A stretch of DNA of 64,000 nucleotides from Natronosalvus sp042663485 (GTDB taxonomy: Archaea > Halobacteriota > Halobacteria > Halobacteriales > Natrialbaceae). Below are positions 25,345-33,528 of this stretch, in pieces (position 1 is the stretch's first letter; each line of letters opens with the position of its first letter). The notes beneath the pieces are model-generated. The model made no database searches. It was given only the letters and a program-made list of their open reading frames with translations, and was not told the DNA's origin. A program made the position numbers and the translations under genes. The stretch lies in the NCBI GenBank assembly GCA_042663485.1, contig JBHTAF010000003.1, one strand, 5' to 3'.

Positions 25345-26253
25345 TTAATTACGATTTACTAGCGAACGCAAACGCTCGAGCAGCCCCGAGAACGGGTTCG
25401 CGATGCGACGACCTTCGGCCTCTTTAGCGGCCTGTTCCTTGCGTCGCTGTTCGCGCAGTTCCCTGAGTTTCTGGGTCTGGTCGTCGACCGACGACTCCGA
25501 GACGGCGGTCTTCTTCTCTCCACCCTTGAGCCCCTTGAGGCCCGCGACCTGCGCGTCGACGCCGCTCGAGCGGGTCGTCTTCGTCGCCATGTTCGTGTCC
25601 AGGTTCTCGCTGTCGAACTCGTGATCCGAAAAGGTCAGTCGCTTGTGCTCGGACTTCTCGACGCCGCCCCAGGAGAGTTCGACGCCCTCCATCGCGGCGT
25701 CGATGTCGTCTCGAATTTCCTCGTCGGAGTAGGTGAGTTCCTCGCTCTCGTCGTCCGCTTTCACGTTTTCGACGGCCCGGGCCATCTCGAGGTAGTGCGC
25801 GATCAGCGCCGCCCCCGTCGAGGCGGTGACGCCGGCGAGTCCGACGGCGTAGACCGCGACGATCTGGGCGGTGTAATCGTTCCCGTACCCGTTCCAGTGA
25901 TCGGGGTAGGCGTACAGGAAGCCACCGACGGCCACGGCCGTGACGGCGAGTCCAGCGATCGAGGTGTACAGGACTCGTCGTTCCGACGGGAGCAAGACCA
26001 CGATCCCCAGCATCAGGACGGGAAGCGAGATCATCGCGACGGAGTACGCCGGCTCTACCCACGCGAGGTGCGCCGGAGAACGTGGCTCGAGCGTGCTACT
26101 CCACAGGTAGATGAGGAGCGCGACGATCGCGAATCCGATACCACCGAGAAATAGTCCGAACCCGACGTACACATCGGTCCGGTCGTCCGGTTCGCCGATG
26201 TAGCGCCGGTAGAGGTCGAACAGGTACCCATCTGTAGGGTCTTCGGCTGCCAT
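25345..26253 (-). CDS. Conserved haloarchaeal membrane protein with coiled-coil cytoplasmic tail
   Basis: Encodes 302 aa. After the N-terminus MAAEDPTDGYLFDLYRRYIGEPDD there are four to five hydrophobic helices (about residues 29-160). A soluble half of about 140 residues follows. It contains LTYSDEEIRDDIDAAMEGVELSWGGVE, a Gly/Lys-rich AGLKGLKGGEKKTAV and a charged helix, QTQKLRELREQRRKEQAAKEAEGRR, likely a coiled coil. The ending PFSGLLERLRSLVNRN is amphipathic. It is immediately upstream of the actin-homologue gene on the same strand, 96 bases away. A role as a membrane anchor or partner is an attractive but unproven inference. Confidence 0.78.
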   Translation of the reverse strand: MAAEDPTDGYLFDLYRRYIGEPDDRTDVYVGFGLFLGGIGFAIVALLIYLWSSTLEPRSPAHLAWVEPAYSVAMISLPVLMLGIVVLLPSERRVLYTSIAGLAVTAVAVGGFLYAYPDHWNGYGNDYTAQIVAVYAVGLAGVTASTGAALIAHYLEMARAVENVKADDESEELTYSDEEIRDDIDAAMEGVELSWGGVEKSEHKRLTFSDHEFDSENLDTNMATKTTRSSGVDAQVAGLKGLKGGEKKTAVSESSVDDQTQKLRELREQRRKEQAAKEAEGRRIANPFSGLLERLRSLVNRN

Positions 26254-26373
26254 TGACCTCCATTTACCCTCCAGTATTATGACTGTTGGGACGAAAAATA
26301 CTCGCTCCGTATGCGCTCGATTCGAACGGAACGTGGGTGATCAAAATGGCGGTTCAGATCGGTGGGAGGCCGC

Positions 26374-26766
26374 TCAGTCGTGACAACAGCCGCCAGCCTC
26401 GCCGCCGAAGTCCACCGCGAGCGGGTCCGAAATCGCCCGGTTGATCGCTTCGAGGCGCGCCGTCAGGTCGCCCTTCGCCTCGAGGAAGTCGGCCATCGGC
26501 TCCATCGCGTGCAGTTCCTGCTGGGTCTCCTGGAGGTGTTGTAAGTCCTCCTGGGAGGCCGTCCCCGTCTGACGGGCCATCATGAACTCCTGGCGCACGC
26601 GCTCGAACTCGTCGATTTTCGCCTGGACCTCGTCGTCCGCTTCGACGGCGCGCTGGGCCTCCTCGAAGGCCTCGTACTCGGGCAGGGTCGTGATGGCTTC
26701 GCCGAGTTCTTCGCCGAGGGCTTCGACGTCGGTCTCGGTCGGGTCGGGGGCGGTTTCGACGCTCAT
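26374..26766 (-). CDS. YlbF/YmcA-family protein
   Basis: Encodes 130 aa, largely helical. It has the YlbF/YmcA pattern LGEAITTLPEYEAFEEAQRAVEADDEVQAKIDEFERVRQEF followed by QEDLQHLQETQQELHAMEPMADFLEAKGDLTARLEAIN. In Bacillus, relatives form a complex with YaaT that modulates RNase Y-dependent RNA processing; the archaeal role is unknown. A short C-terminal GGEAGGCCHD adds a Cys-Cys-His tail that could bind metal. It is divergent from dph2. Confidence 0.85.
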   Translation of the reverse strand: MSVETAPDPTETDVEALGEELGEAITTLPEYEAFEEAQRAVEADDEVQAKIDEFERVRQEFMMARQTGTASQEDLQHLQETQQELHAMEPMADFLEAKGDLTARLEAINRAISDPLAVDFGGEAGGCCHD

Positions 26767-26863
26767 GAACTCTGGTTGGGACGCGGGCCGTTTGTATGTG
26801 CCGGATCAGTCGTCGGCGCCGGAAACCCGCGCCGTTTTACGTCCGCGTCCGCAATACCGTCCA

Positions 26864-27913
26864 ATGAGCCAGGAGTCGGAGTACAGCGAGGGTGACCTCC
26901 GGAACACGGGTATGTCCCTCAAACACGACCGGGAGTGGGACTACGAACTCGAGCGAATCGTCGAGGCCGTTGAGGAGAAAGACGCGAAGAAAATCGGGTT
27001 GCAGTTCCCCGAGGGATTGAAACGCCGTGGCCCGAAGGTGGCCGACGACCTCCGGGAACTGGTCCCAGAGGACGTGACGATCATGCTCTCGGGCCAGCCC
27101 TGCTACGGCGCCTGCGACCTCGACACCTACCTGATGAAACGCACCGACGTGTTCGTCCACTTCGGGCACTCGCCGATGAAGGACACGGACAAGGTGATCT
27201 ACGTCCCGCTGTTCTCGAACGTCGAGGTGACGCCGATCATCGAGGAGGCCCTCGAGACGCTCGAGCCGGCCGAGGAGACGCCGGACGTCGGACTCGTCAC
27301 CACCGCCCAGCACATGAACCGGTTCGAGGAGATGCGCGAGTACCTCGAGGATCAGGGCTACGACGTGAAGACGCGTCGCGGCGACGACCGCCTGACTCAC
27401 GAGGGGCAGGTGCTAGGGTGCAACTACGCCAGCGCGGACGTCCCCGCCGACCAGGTGCTCTACGTCGGCGGTGGCAAGTTCCATCCCCTCGGCCTGGCGA
27501 TGGAACACCCCGACAAGCACGTCGTCATCGCCGACCCGGTCAACAACGTCGTCACCGTGGCGGATACCGAGAAGTTCATGAAACAGCGCTACGGCGCCGT
27601 CCACCGCGCGATGGACGCCGAGAAGTGGGGCGTCATCTTCTGTACCAAAATCGGGCAGGGCCGCTGGGAGAAAGCTCAGGAGATCCTCGAGGGCAACGAC
27701 GACGCCTACCTCATCACGATGGACGAGGTCACTCCCGACCGCCTGCGTAACTTCGACATGGACGCCTTCGTCAATACCGGCTGTCCCCGGATCACGACCG
27801 ACGATGGGCCGCGATTCCACAAACCGATGCTGACCCCCGGCGAGTACGAGATCGCCGTCGGGAACGAACCCCTCGAGAGTCTCGAGTTCGATACGTTCCA
27901 CGGGACCTGGTAG
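26864..27913 (+). CDS. dph2: 2-(3-amino-3-carboxypropyl)histidine synthase (diphthamide)
   Basis: Encodes 349 aa from ATG 26864. Dph2 is a non-canonical radical-SAM enzyme that transfers an aminocarboxypropyl group to the elongation factor 2 histidine, the first diphthamide step. The three conserved iron-sulfur Cys are visible: Cys80 (QPCYGACD), Cys186 (GCNYAS) and Cys307 (NTGCPRI). The N-terminal IGLQFPEGLKRR and the YVGGGKFHPLGL motif are typical. Length matches archaeal Dph2. The in-frame extension upstream is rejected because it is antisense to the ylbF-like gene. Confidence 0.95.
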   Translation: MSQESEYSEGDLRNTGMSLKHDREWDYELERIVEAVEEKDAKKIGLQFPEGLKRRGPKVADDLRELVPEDVTIMLSGQPCYGACDLDTYLMKRTDVFVHFGHSPMKDTDKVIYVPLFSNVEVTPIIEEALETLEPAEETPDVGLVTTAQHMNRFEEMREYLEDQGYDVKTRRGDDRLTHEGQVLGCNYASADVPADQVLYVGGGKFHPLGLAMEHPDKHVVIADPVNNVVTVADTEKFMKQRYGAVHRAMDAEKWGVIFCTKIGQGRWEKAQEILEGNDDAYLITMDEVTPDRLRNFDMDAFVNTGCPRITTDDGPRFHKPMLTPGEYEIAVGNEPLESLEFDTFHGTW

Positions 27914-27937
27914 CCGAACAGCCTGACCGGATCCCGA

Positions 27938-28705
27938 TTAGCACTCCTGTTTACAGTCTTCCGGTGGCCGAGCCTGGGCGTCGATCGCCGCCTGGTGGTA
28001 ACACGCGACGCCGTCCCAGTCGACGACGTTCCACCACTCCTCGACGTAGGCCGACCGATCGTTCTCGTACTGCAGGTAGTAGGCGTGCTCCCAGACGTCG
28101 AGCGCGAGAATCGGCACCGACCCCTGGTGAGCGAGGTCGTTTTGCCCCTCGAGTTGCCCGATCACGAGTCCGTCCGCGAGCGGGTCGTAGAACAGCATCG
28201 CCCAGCCGCCGCCCTCGACGCCTTCGGCTGCCGCGGTGAACTCCGCACGGAAGTTCTCGATCGATCCGAAGTCGGCCTCGAGCGCCTCCCGCAACTCGCC
28301 GTTGGGGTCGCCGCCGCCGTTCGGACTCATCGTCTCCCAGAAGACGACGTGGTTGACGTGACCGGACAGGTTGAACGAGAAGTCCCGCTTCGCCGCCTGG
28401 ATATCCTCGAAGTCGCCACCGGCGCGCATCTCCTCGAACGTCTCGAGGGCCTCGTTCGCGCCATCGACGTACCCCTGGTGGTGTTTGCTGTGGTGCAGTT
28501 CCATGATGCGTTCGTCGATGTGCGGTTCGAGCGCGTCGTAGTCGTAGGAGAGTTCGGGGAGTTCGTAGGTCATTTGCGTCTGTGAGTCAGCGTCGTGATC
28601 GTCTGCCGAGACACCGGACGTCGTCGAGCCAAGTATCGCCGTGCCGGCCGCGATACCGAGCGTCTGGAGGACGGTTCGTCTGTCAGGTGCTGGCCGTTGC
28701 ATCAA
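27938..28705 (-). CDS. sod: Superoxide dismutase (Fe/Mn type) with Tat signal
   Basis: Encodes 255 aa. An N-terminal Tat-like signal (DRRTVLQTLGIAAGTAILG) is followed by the mature SOD, starting near MTYELPELSYDYDALEPHI. Metal ligands sit in LHHSKHHQGYVDG, SGHVNHVVFW and LALDVWEHAYY, the standard His-His-Asp-His set. The signal predicts export of a folded metalloenzyme to the cell surface. The internal Met at residue 45 could start a cytosolic form. The protein ends in CKQEC, with two Cys. It is divergent from the UlaG-like hydrolase gene. Confidence 0.9.
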   Translation of the reverse strand: MMQRPAPDRRTVLQTLGIAAGTAILGSTTSGVSADDHDADSQTQMTYELPELSYDYDALEPHIDERIMELHHSKHHQGYVDGANEALETFEEMRAGGDFEDIQAAKRDFSFNLSGHVNHVVFWETMSPNGGGDPNGELREALEADFGSIENFRAEFTAAAEGVEGGGWAMLFYDPLADGLVIGQLEGQNDLAHQGSVPILALDVWEHAYYLQYENDRSAYVEEWWNVVDWDGVACYHQAAIDAQARPPEDCKQEC

Positions 28706-28845
28706 GTTTTACTGTCACGAGTTCCTGAATGAATGTTCTGCAAGAGATAGACGGGTGACGAAATCCACCCCGTTGCAGCATCGACGTAGCAAACGTTTGG
28801 AACCGAACGACAACACTTACCCACCGTCCTCGCACAGACTCGAGC

Positions 28846-29688
28846 ATGGCAACGAGCGACTGGGGAGACTGGCTCCCGAACGCGATCGAATCGGCCGACC
28901 CCGACGGGGTCGCGCTCTGGTACCTGGGCTGTAACGGCTTCGTCCTGAAAGGACGCGCGGGGACGACCATCTACGTCGACCCCTACGTCGGACTGGGCGA
29001 CCCGCCGCGGACGGTACGGATGGTTCCCGTGCCCTTCGACCCCGAGGACGTCGACCACGCCGACGCCGTCCTGGTCACTCACGAGCACACCGACCACGTC
29101 CACGGCCCGAGTCAGGCACCGATTCTGGCGAACTCGAGCGCCACGCTGTACGGCCCCGACGACAGCCTCTCGGTCGCGCGCGAAGACGAAACGTGGACCG
29201 ACAACTGGGACGTAACGGACGAGCAGTTCGCGGAAGTGACGGAGGGAGACACCGTCGAAATCGGGGAGTTCACGGTCCACGTCGAGCCGGCCAACGACCC
29301 CGACGCGACCCACCCCGTGAGCTACGTGATCGAACACGACGCCGGGACCGTGTTCCACGGCGGCGACACCAAACCCCCCGAGGACGATTCGTTCGAGCGC
29401 ATCGGCGAGACGTACGATCTCGACCTCGGCATCCTCGCGTTCGGCACGGTCGGCACCATCCCCGACAAGGAGACGGGCGAACCCGAGCGCACGCGGTGGT
29501 ACAACGACGAGAATCAGATTATCGAGTGTGCCGAGGCACTCCAGCTCGAGACCCTGCTCCCCAGTCACTGGGACATGTGGAAGGGGCTGACCGCCGATCC
29601 GAAAGTGCTCCACCACCACGCCCGGAGTTTCGATCACCCCGAGCGACTCGAGGTCGTCGAGATCGGCGATCGGGTCGATCTCACCTGA
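28846..29688 (+). CDS. Metallo-beta-lactamase-fold hydrolase (UlaG-like)
   Basis: Encodes 280 aa. The dinuclear-metal motif VTHEHTDHVHG lies near residue 79, with later ligands in VFHGGDTKPP and LLPSHWDMW. The single-domain layout and WYLGCNGFVLKG start resemble the UlaG (L-ascorbate 6-phosphate lactonase) group, which is broad in substrate. The substrate here is unknown. The gene is divergent from the SOD gene by 140 bases. Confidence 0.86.
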   Translation: MATSDWGDWLPNAIESADPDGVALWYLGCNGFVLKGRAGTTIYVDPYVGLGDPPRTVRMVPVPFDPEDVDHADAVLVTHEHTDHVHGPSQAPILANSSATLYGPDDSLSVAREDETWTDNWDVTDEQFAEVTEGDTVEIGEFTVHVEPANDPDATHPVSYVIEHDAGTVFHGGDTKPPEDDSFERIGETYDLDLGILAFGTVGTIPDKETGEPERTRWYNDENQIIECAEALQLETLLPSHWDMWKGLTADPKVLHHHARSFDHPERLEVVEIGDRVDLT

Positions 29689-29697
29689 GAGAGAACC

Positions 29698-29729
29698 CGT
29701 TCGATCACCCGAACGAACGCCCGTTCGTT
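29698..29729 (+). promoter_or_regulatory. Three CGTTCG/CGAACG half-sites at a 12-bp period before a promoter
   Basis: CGTTCG (29698-29703), CGAACG (29710-29715) and CGTTCG (29722-29727) are spaced exactly 12 bases apart. The last two lie in an inverted repeat, AACGAACG-CC-CGTTCGTT (29712-29729). A TTTTAAGG TATA-like box (29728-29735) follows, about 28 bases before ATG 29760. It could act as an operator, or as a terminator hairpin for the upstream gene. Confidence 0.4.
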
Positions 29730-29759
29730 TTAAGGTAATGCTGAATTAACGTTGCTCGC

Positions 29760-31547
29760 ATGAGCGAAACCGCGGATGGTGAGAAGGTGGTCGAGGTGAC
29801 CGACAGTGGGATAACGGTGCGAAAGTCGTTCACCGCAGACGAGTTCCCCGTGCCGGCCGTCCGGTTCGAATTCGAATCGACGCGAGACGAATCGGCGACG
29901 GTCCGACTCTCCGAGGACATTCCCGAATCGTTCCCGATGGACAGCGTCGGCTTCCACCCGGAGTACCACAGCGAGAACTGGACGGCGTTCCAGGACAACC
30001 ACGTTGAGTTCTCCGGAGTCGTCTCGCCCGACGACCCACTGGTCACGGTTTACGGAGTCCGCCTCGACGAGGAGACAGACCAGACCGACTTCCTGACTGA
30101 ACCGACGATCGAGAGCGTGTCCACGGACGGGGACGAGGATGAAGACGGGGATGGGAACCTGAAGGAGGAAGTTAAGGCGGACGAGGAGGCCGCCGGCCAC
30201 CTCGACGAGACGATGATCGACGACATCATCGCCGACGACAGCAACCAGGTGGTCAAGGACATGCTGTCGGGGGAAGCCGACAGCGTGCCAGGCCTCGAGG
30301 ACGATGAGGGTGGTGTGGACGATGGAGACGATGAGGAGTCGAGCGAAGCGGAGGACGAATCCGCGGAGGCGACTACAGAAGCCGCGAACGAGGACGAAAC
30401 CGCAGAAGCCGAAGACGAGGGCGAGCCCACAGAAGCTGAAAACGAGGACGAGTCGATCGACCTCGACTTCGACGAATCGGAAAGCGAGGATACGGCTTCC
30501 GACGACGCTGGCGACGCTGGCAACGAAGACACCGACGGCTTCCTCGACGAGAACGAGGGACTCGAACTCGATCTGGGCGACGTCGACACCGACCCGACCC
30601 CCGTCGACGAGGACGAAGGAGGCGACGAGGACGAGAACGCCCCCGACATCGACCTCGGGTTCGACGGCGAGGAACTGCCGGATCCCGCAGACGAGGCTGA
30701 AGCGGAAGACGACGACGCGCCGACGATCGAACTCGACCTCGAGGCGGCGGCCGCGGAGGCAGACGACGCAGACGACGCGGTAGACGATACCGAAGATACC
30801 GACATCGAAGACGCCGACGCCCAAGATGCCGAGGCAGAGGAACTGGACCTCGAGGATCCCACCGACGGCGATACGGACGAAGACGATGACGCGGACGCGG
30901 ACGAAACCGACGTGACCGACGAGCAGCGCCCAGATGCGGCGGCCGACGCTCACCCACTCCCGACCGACGCCACATCCATCGGCGCGGCCCTCGCCGAGGA
31001 ACTCCGCTCCGATGAACTCGACGAGGCCGACCACGAGGCGATCCGGTCGGCCCTGGATGTCGACGTCGACTCCGAACCACCGACGGCCACCCTCTCGGGA
31101 AGCGACGCCGCGAAGATCGAGCACCTCCAGTCCCGGGTCGAAGAACTCGCCGCCTACACCGGCGCGCTCGAGAAGTTCCTCGACGAGAACGGGACCGGCG
31201 AACAGCTCATCACCGAGTTCACGGAGCTGGTCGACTCGTTCGAGGCCGACCTCGAGGCGGTCAGCGAGACGGTCGAAACCGTCGACGAACGTACTGAGAA
31301 CCTCGAGGCCGAACTCGCTGATACCGATTCGGCAGTCGACGACCTCGAGGACGACCTGAAGGGCGTCGAAGGCGACCTCGAGGAAGTCGAAACCGATCTG
31401 CAGGAAAGTATCGACGATGTCGAATCGTCGGTCGAGGACGTCCAGTCCGACGTCGAAACCCTCGAGGACGACCTCGAGGAGGTTCGAGACGAGGTCACGG
31501 ACATCACGGAGTGGCGCGACCAGCTGGGTTCGATGTTCTCGGAGTAG
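29760..31547 (+). CDS. Very acidic haloarchaeal coiled-coil protein
   Basis: Encodes 595 aa in three parts. Residues 1-120 look like a compact beta-rich domain (VTDSGITVRKSFTADEFPVPAVRFEF). Residues 120-400 are low complexity, dominated by Asp, Glu and Ala (for example DDGDDEESSEAEDESAEA). Residues about 445-595 form a long heptad-like coiled coil (EDDLKGVEGDLEEVETDLQES), ending in ITEWRDQLGSMFSE. No signal peptide or membrane span. I do not recognise a known function; the layout suggests a filament-forming or scaffolding protein. A TATA-like box gives a leaderless message. Confidence 0.78.
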   Translation: MSETADGEKVVEVTDSGITVRKSFTADEFPVPAVRFEFESTRDESATVRLSEDIPESFPMDSVGFHPEYHSENWTAFQDNHVEFSGVVSPDDPLVTVYGVRLDEETDQTDFLTEPTIESVSTDGDEDEDGDGNLKEEVKADEEAAGHLDETMIDDIIADDSNQVVKDMLSGEADSVPGLEDDEGGVDDGDDEESSEAEDESAEATTEAANEDETAEAEDEGEPTEAENEDESIDLDFDESESEDTASDDAGDAGNEDTDGFLDENEGLELDLGDVDTDPTPVDEDEGGDEDENAPDIDLGFDGEELPDPADEAEAEDDDAPTIELDLEAAAAEADDADDAVDDTEDTDIEDADAQDAEAEELDLEDPTDGDTDEDDDADADETDVTDEQRPDAAADAHPLPTDATSIGAALAEELRSDELDEADHEAIRSALDVDVDSEPPTATLSGSDAAKIEHLQSRVEELAAYTGALEKFLDENGTGEQLITEFTELVDSFEADLEAVSETVETVDERTENLEAELADTDSAVDDLEDDLKGVEGDLEEVETDLQESIDDVESSVEDVQSDVETLEDDLEEVRDEVTDITEWRDQLGSMFSE

Positions 31548-31846
31548 CTGTTCCGTTCTGCCGGCCGTTCTGTACTGCCGGCCGTTCTGTTCTGGCGACC
31601 GTTCTGTGCTCTCGTTTCGATCGAATATCTGGCTGGCTCACGGACACTACCGCAGCCACGACCGCCCTGGGTACCATGTCACGGCTGTCACGCCACTGTG
31701 GACACCAGGGTGGCCAGCCGCCACGGTCGCCACAGCCGCCACGACCACCGCGACACCACCGTTATCACACCGCCACGGACACCACAGTCAACGACAATCT
31801 GACCTGAAACGCAACCGGTTTAGCCGCCCGTCTCACAGCTACGCTA
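31548..31846. repeat. Intergenic region with 17-bp tandem repeats and a CCAC-rich tract
   Basis: This 299-base gap has no supported gene. It begins with three tandem units of 17 bases (31561-31577, 31578-31594, 31595-31611), the first two nearly identical (CCGGCCGTTCTGTACTG versus CCGGCCGTTCTGTTCTG). From about 31650 to 31795 the plus strand is rich in CCAC/GCCAC runs. Open frames here are products of the repetitive composition. Confidence 0.6.
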
Positions 31847-32776
31847 ATGGGCGAGCGCATTCCACTCGCGATTCCGCGAAAGGGCCGGCCGCTCGAGTCG
31901 GTCCTCGACCTGCTGGCGCGTCGACTCGACGTACCGGAGCTCGCGGACGACGTCATCACGACGCTTCGACACGAGAAAGCCGTGACCAAGGGCTCCGTCG
32001 AGCCCGACCAGCCCGACGTCTACCATCGCCTCGCCACCTACAGCGCCGTCGACGATCCGACGGCCCCCGAGTACACCCTCCTCCGGGACGATCGAGCCGG
32101 CAAGCCACGGCGGATCGTCTTCGACAGCGTCACGATCCCGCTCGAGGGCGTCGACGGCGTCTCCGAGGGGACTGAACTCGTCCTCGTCGGCCGCGAGGAG
32201 CCGTTTCGCGCCCTCCGAACCCACGAGTTCGCGCTCGGGTTCGACAGCGCCGACCTCGTCCTCGAGGAGGTCGTCGACTTGCGCGCCGAACCGCTCGAGC
32301 GTATCGCGGACGTCAACGCCCGGATCGATCCCGCAAACACCGACGTCCAGGTCGTTTCGGGTCTCGGTGACACCGTCTACCACACACTGATGGCGACGCC
32401 CGAGGAGGCCCCCACGAACGAGCCGATCGACCGGGACTTCCTGCGAGACTACGCAGGGCCGCTGTGTATCACGCCGCGGTACGAACGACTGGTTCGGGCC
32501 GTCCTCGGGACCGACAGCCTCGAGAACGTTCGGTTCCGGTACCCCGACGAGGGCGTCGAGGAGGAGCGGGCGATCGCCGAGACAGGCGCCGGCGTCTACC
32601 TCACCGTCACCGGTTCGACCGCCAGGGACCACGGATTGGTGCTGGGCGAGCAACTGTTCCCCAGCGAGACGGTGCTGATGGAGAACGCAGCCGAAATCTC
32701 GTCTGAGGTCGCCGCCGTGCGGTCGCTCCTCGAGGGTGACGAAACGGAGACGGAACTCGAGGTCGCACTCTCGTAG
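31847..32776 (+). CDS. HisG-like (ATP phosphoribosyltransferase-type, periplasmic-binding fold) protein
   Basis: Encodes 309 aa. The start IPLAIPRKGRPLESVLDLLARRL resembles the PNKGR opening of HisG. Near the end, VYLTVTGSTARDHGLVLGEQLFPSETVLM recalls the HisG stretch around VSTGRTLRENGL, and the middle (FALGFDSADLVLEEVVDL) is also compatible. Overall similarity is weak by eye and the phosphoribosyl-binding residues cannot be confirmed. It may be a diverged paralogue with another ligand. It lies downstream of the repeat-rich gap and converges on the deacetylase gene. Confidence 0.55.
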   Translation: MGERIPLAIPRKGRPLESVLDLLARRLDVPELADDVITTLRHEKAVTKGSVEPDQPDVYHRLATYSAVDDPTAPEYTLLRDDRAGKPRRIVFDSVTIPLEGVDGVSEGTELVLVGREEPFRALRTHEFALGFDSADLVLEEVVDLRAEPLERIADVNARIDPANTDVQVVSGLGDTVYHTLMATPEEAPTNEPIDRDFLRDYAGPLCITPRYERLVRAVLGTDSLENVRFRYPDEGVEEERAIAETGAGVYLTVTGSTARDHGLVLGEQLFPSETVLMENAAEISSEVAAVRSLLEGDETETELEVALS

Positions 32777-32817
32777 TCGTAACACCTCACCGAGCCTCCG
32801 GGTACGCCACGCACCCC

Positions 32818-33528
32818 TCAAACGCCGAGTCCGTCCAGATACGAATCGACGTGCGCACGCTGTTTCGTCGCGATTTCGGCGACGATGTCGGCCATCTGTC
32901 TGGGAGATTTTCCCCACAGCCCCGGGTGAACCAGCAGTTGCATCCGCTCCGGTCGTCCCTCCGGGAACGGCGGTTCGGAGCGCCACTTCTGGCTCGAGTC
33001 CGACCGGTAAGTTACCTCCGAGAAGTACGCCGGCTGGTAGGCGTTCTCGAAGCCGTCGAAGTCGACATCGAGTACCCACTCCGGAGGGCGGTGAAACGAG
33101 ACGACGTCGACGTGGCGGTTGAGGATCGTCCCCAGCACGTCACACTCGGCGCGCACCTGCGTCCGGAGTTCGTCGTTGCTCGGCCGGTCGTCCCAGTAGT
33201 GGTGGGTGTCGAAGTGGACCGCCACGTCGTGGCCCAGCGCCTGGATCTCGGCCAGGGCTTTCGACTGGTCGACCTCGAGCAGATTGTAAATCGGCGTCGT
33301 CACCAGCACGCAGTACGTCGACGAAATGTCGAGTGCGGCCTCGAGTCGTGCCATCTCGAGAGCCAGTTCCGGCGAGAGGTCGACGTCGTGGCGCAGGATC
33401 ACCTCGTCGCGACCGAGAGGTCGGCCGAAGTCCACGAAGGAGACGCCATCTTCGAGCAACGTGCGAAGGAGGTGTTCGTACTCCTCGAGCGTGTACTCGA
33501 GTCGCTCGAGGGTCGAGAGCTCAGGCAT
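32818..33528 (-). CDS. Polysaccharide deacetylase-like protein (ArnD/NodB-type)
   Basis: Encodes 236 aa from ATG 33528 (MPELSTLERLEYTLEEYEHLL), which overlaps the formyltransferase stop by 8 bases. NodB-like metal motifs are visible: RHDVDLSPELALEMA (the metal Asp pair), HFDTHHYW and VVSFHRPPEW, within an alpha/beta-barrel layout. Such enzymes remove acyl groups from amino sugars; ArnD removes a formyl group. The coupling to a formyltransferase is the main clue to its role. There is no signal peptide, so it is cytosolic. Confidence 0.75.
   Translation of the reverse strand: MPELSTLERLEYTLEEYEHLLRTLLEDGVSFVDFGRPLGRDEVILRHDVDLSPELALEMARLEAALDISSTYCVLVTTPIYNLLEVDQSKALAEIQALGHDVAVHFDTHHYWDDRPSNDELRTQVRAECDVLGTILNRHVDVVSFHRPPEWVLDVDFDGFENAYQPAYFSEVTYRSDSSQKWRSEPPFPEGRPERMQLLVHPGLWGKSPRQMADIVAEIATKQRAHVDSYLDGLGV

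Noticed and set aside
31417..32175. 252-aa plus-strand open frame through the repeat region
   Set aside because: It arises from the CCAC-rich repeats and overlaps two better-supported genes in other frames.
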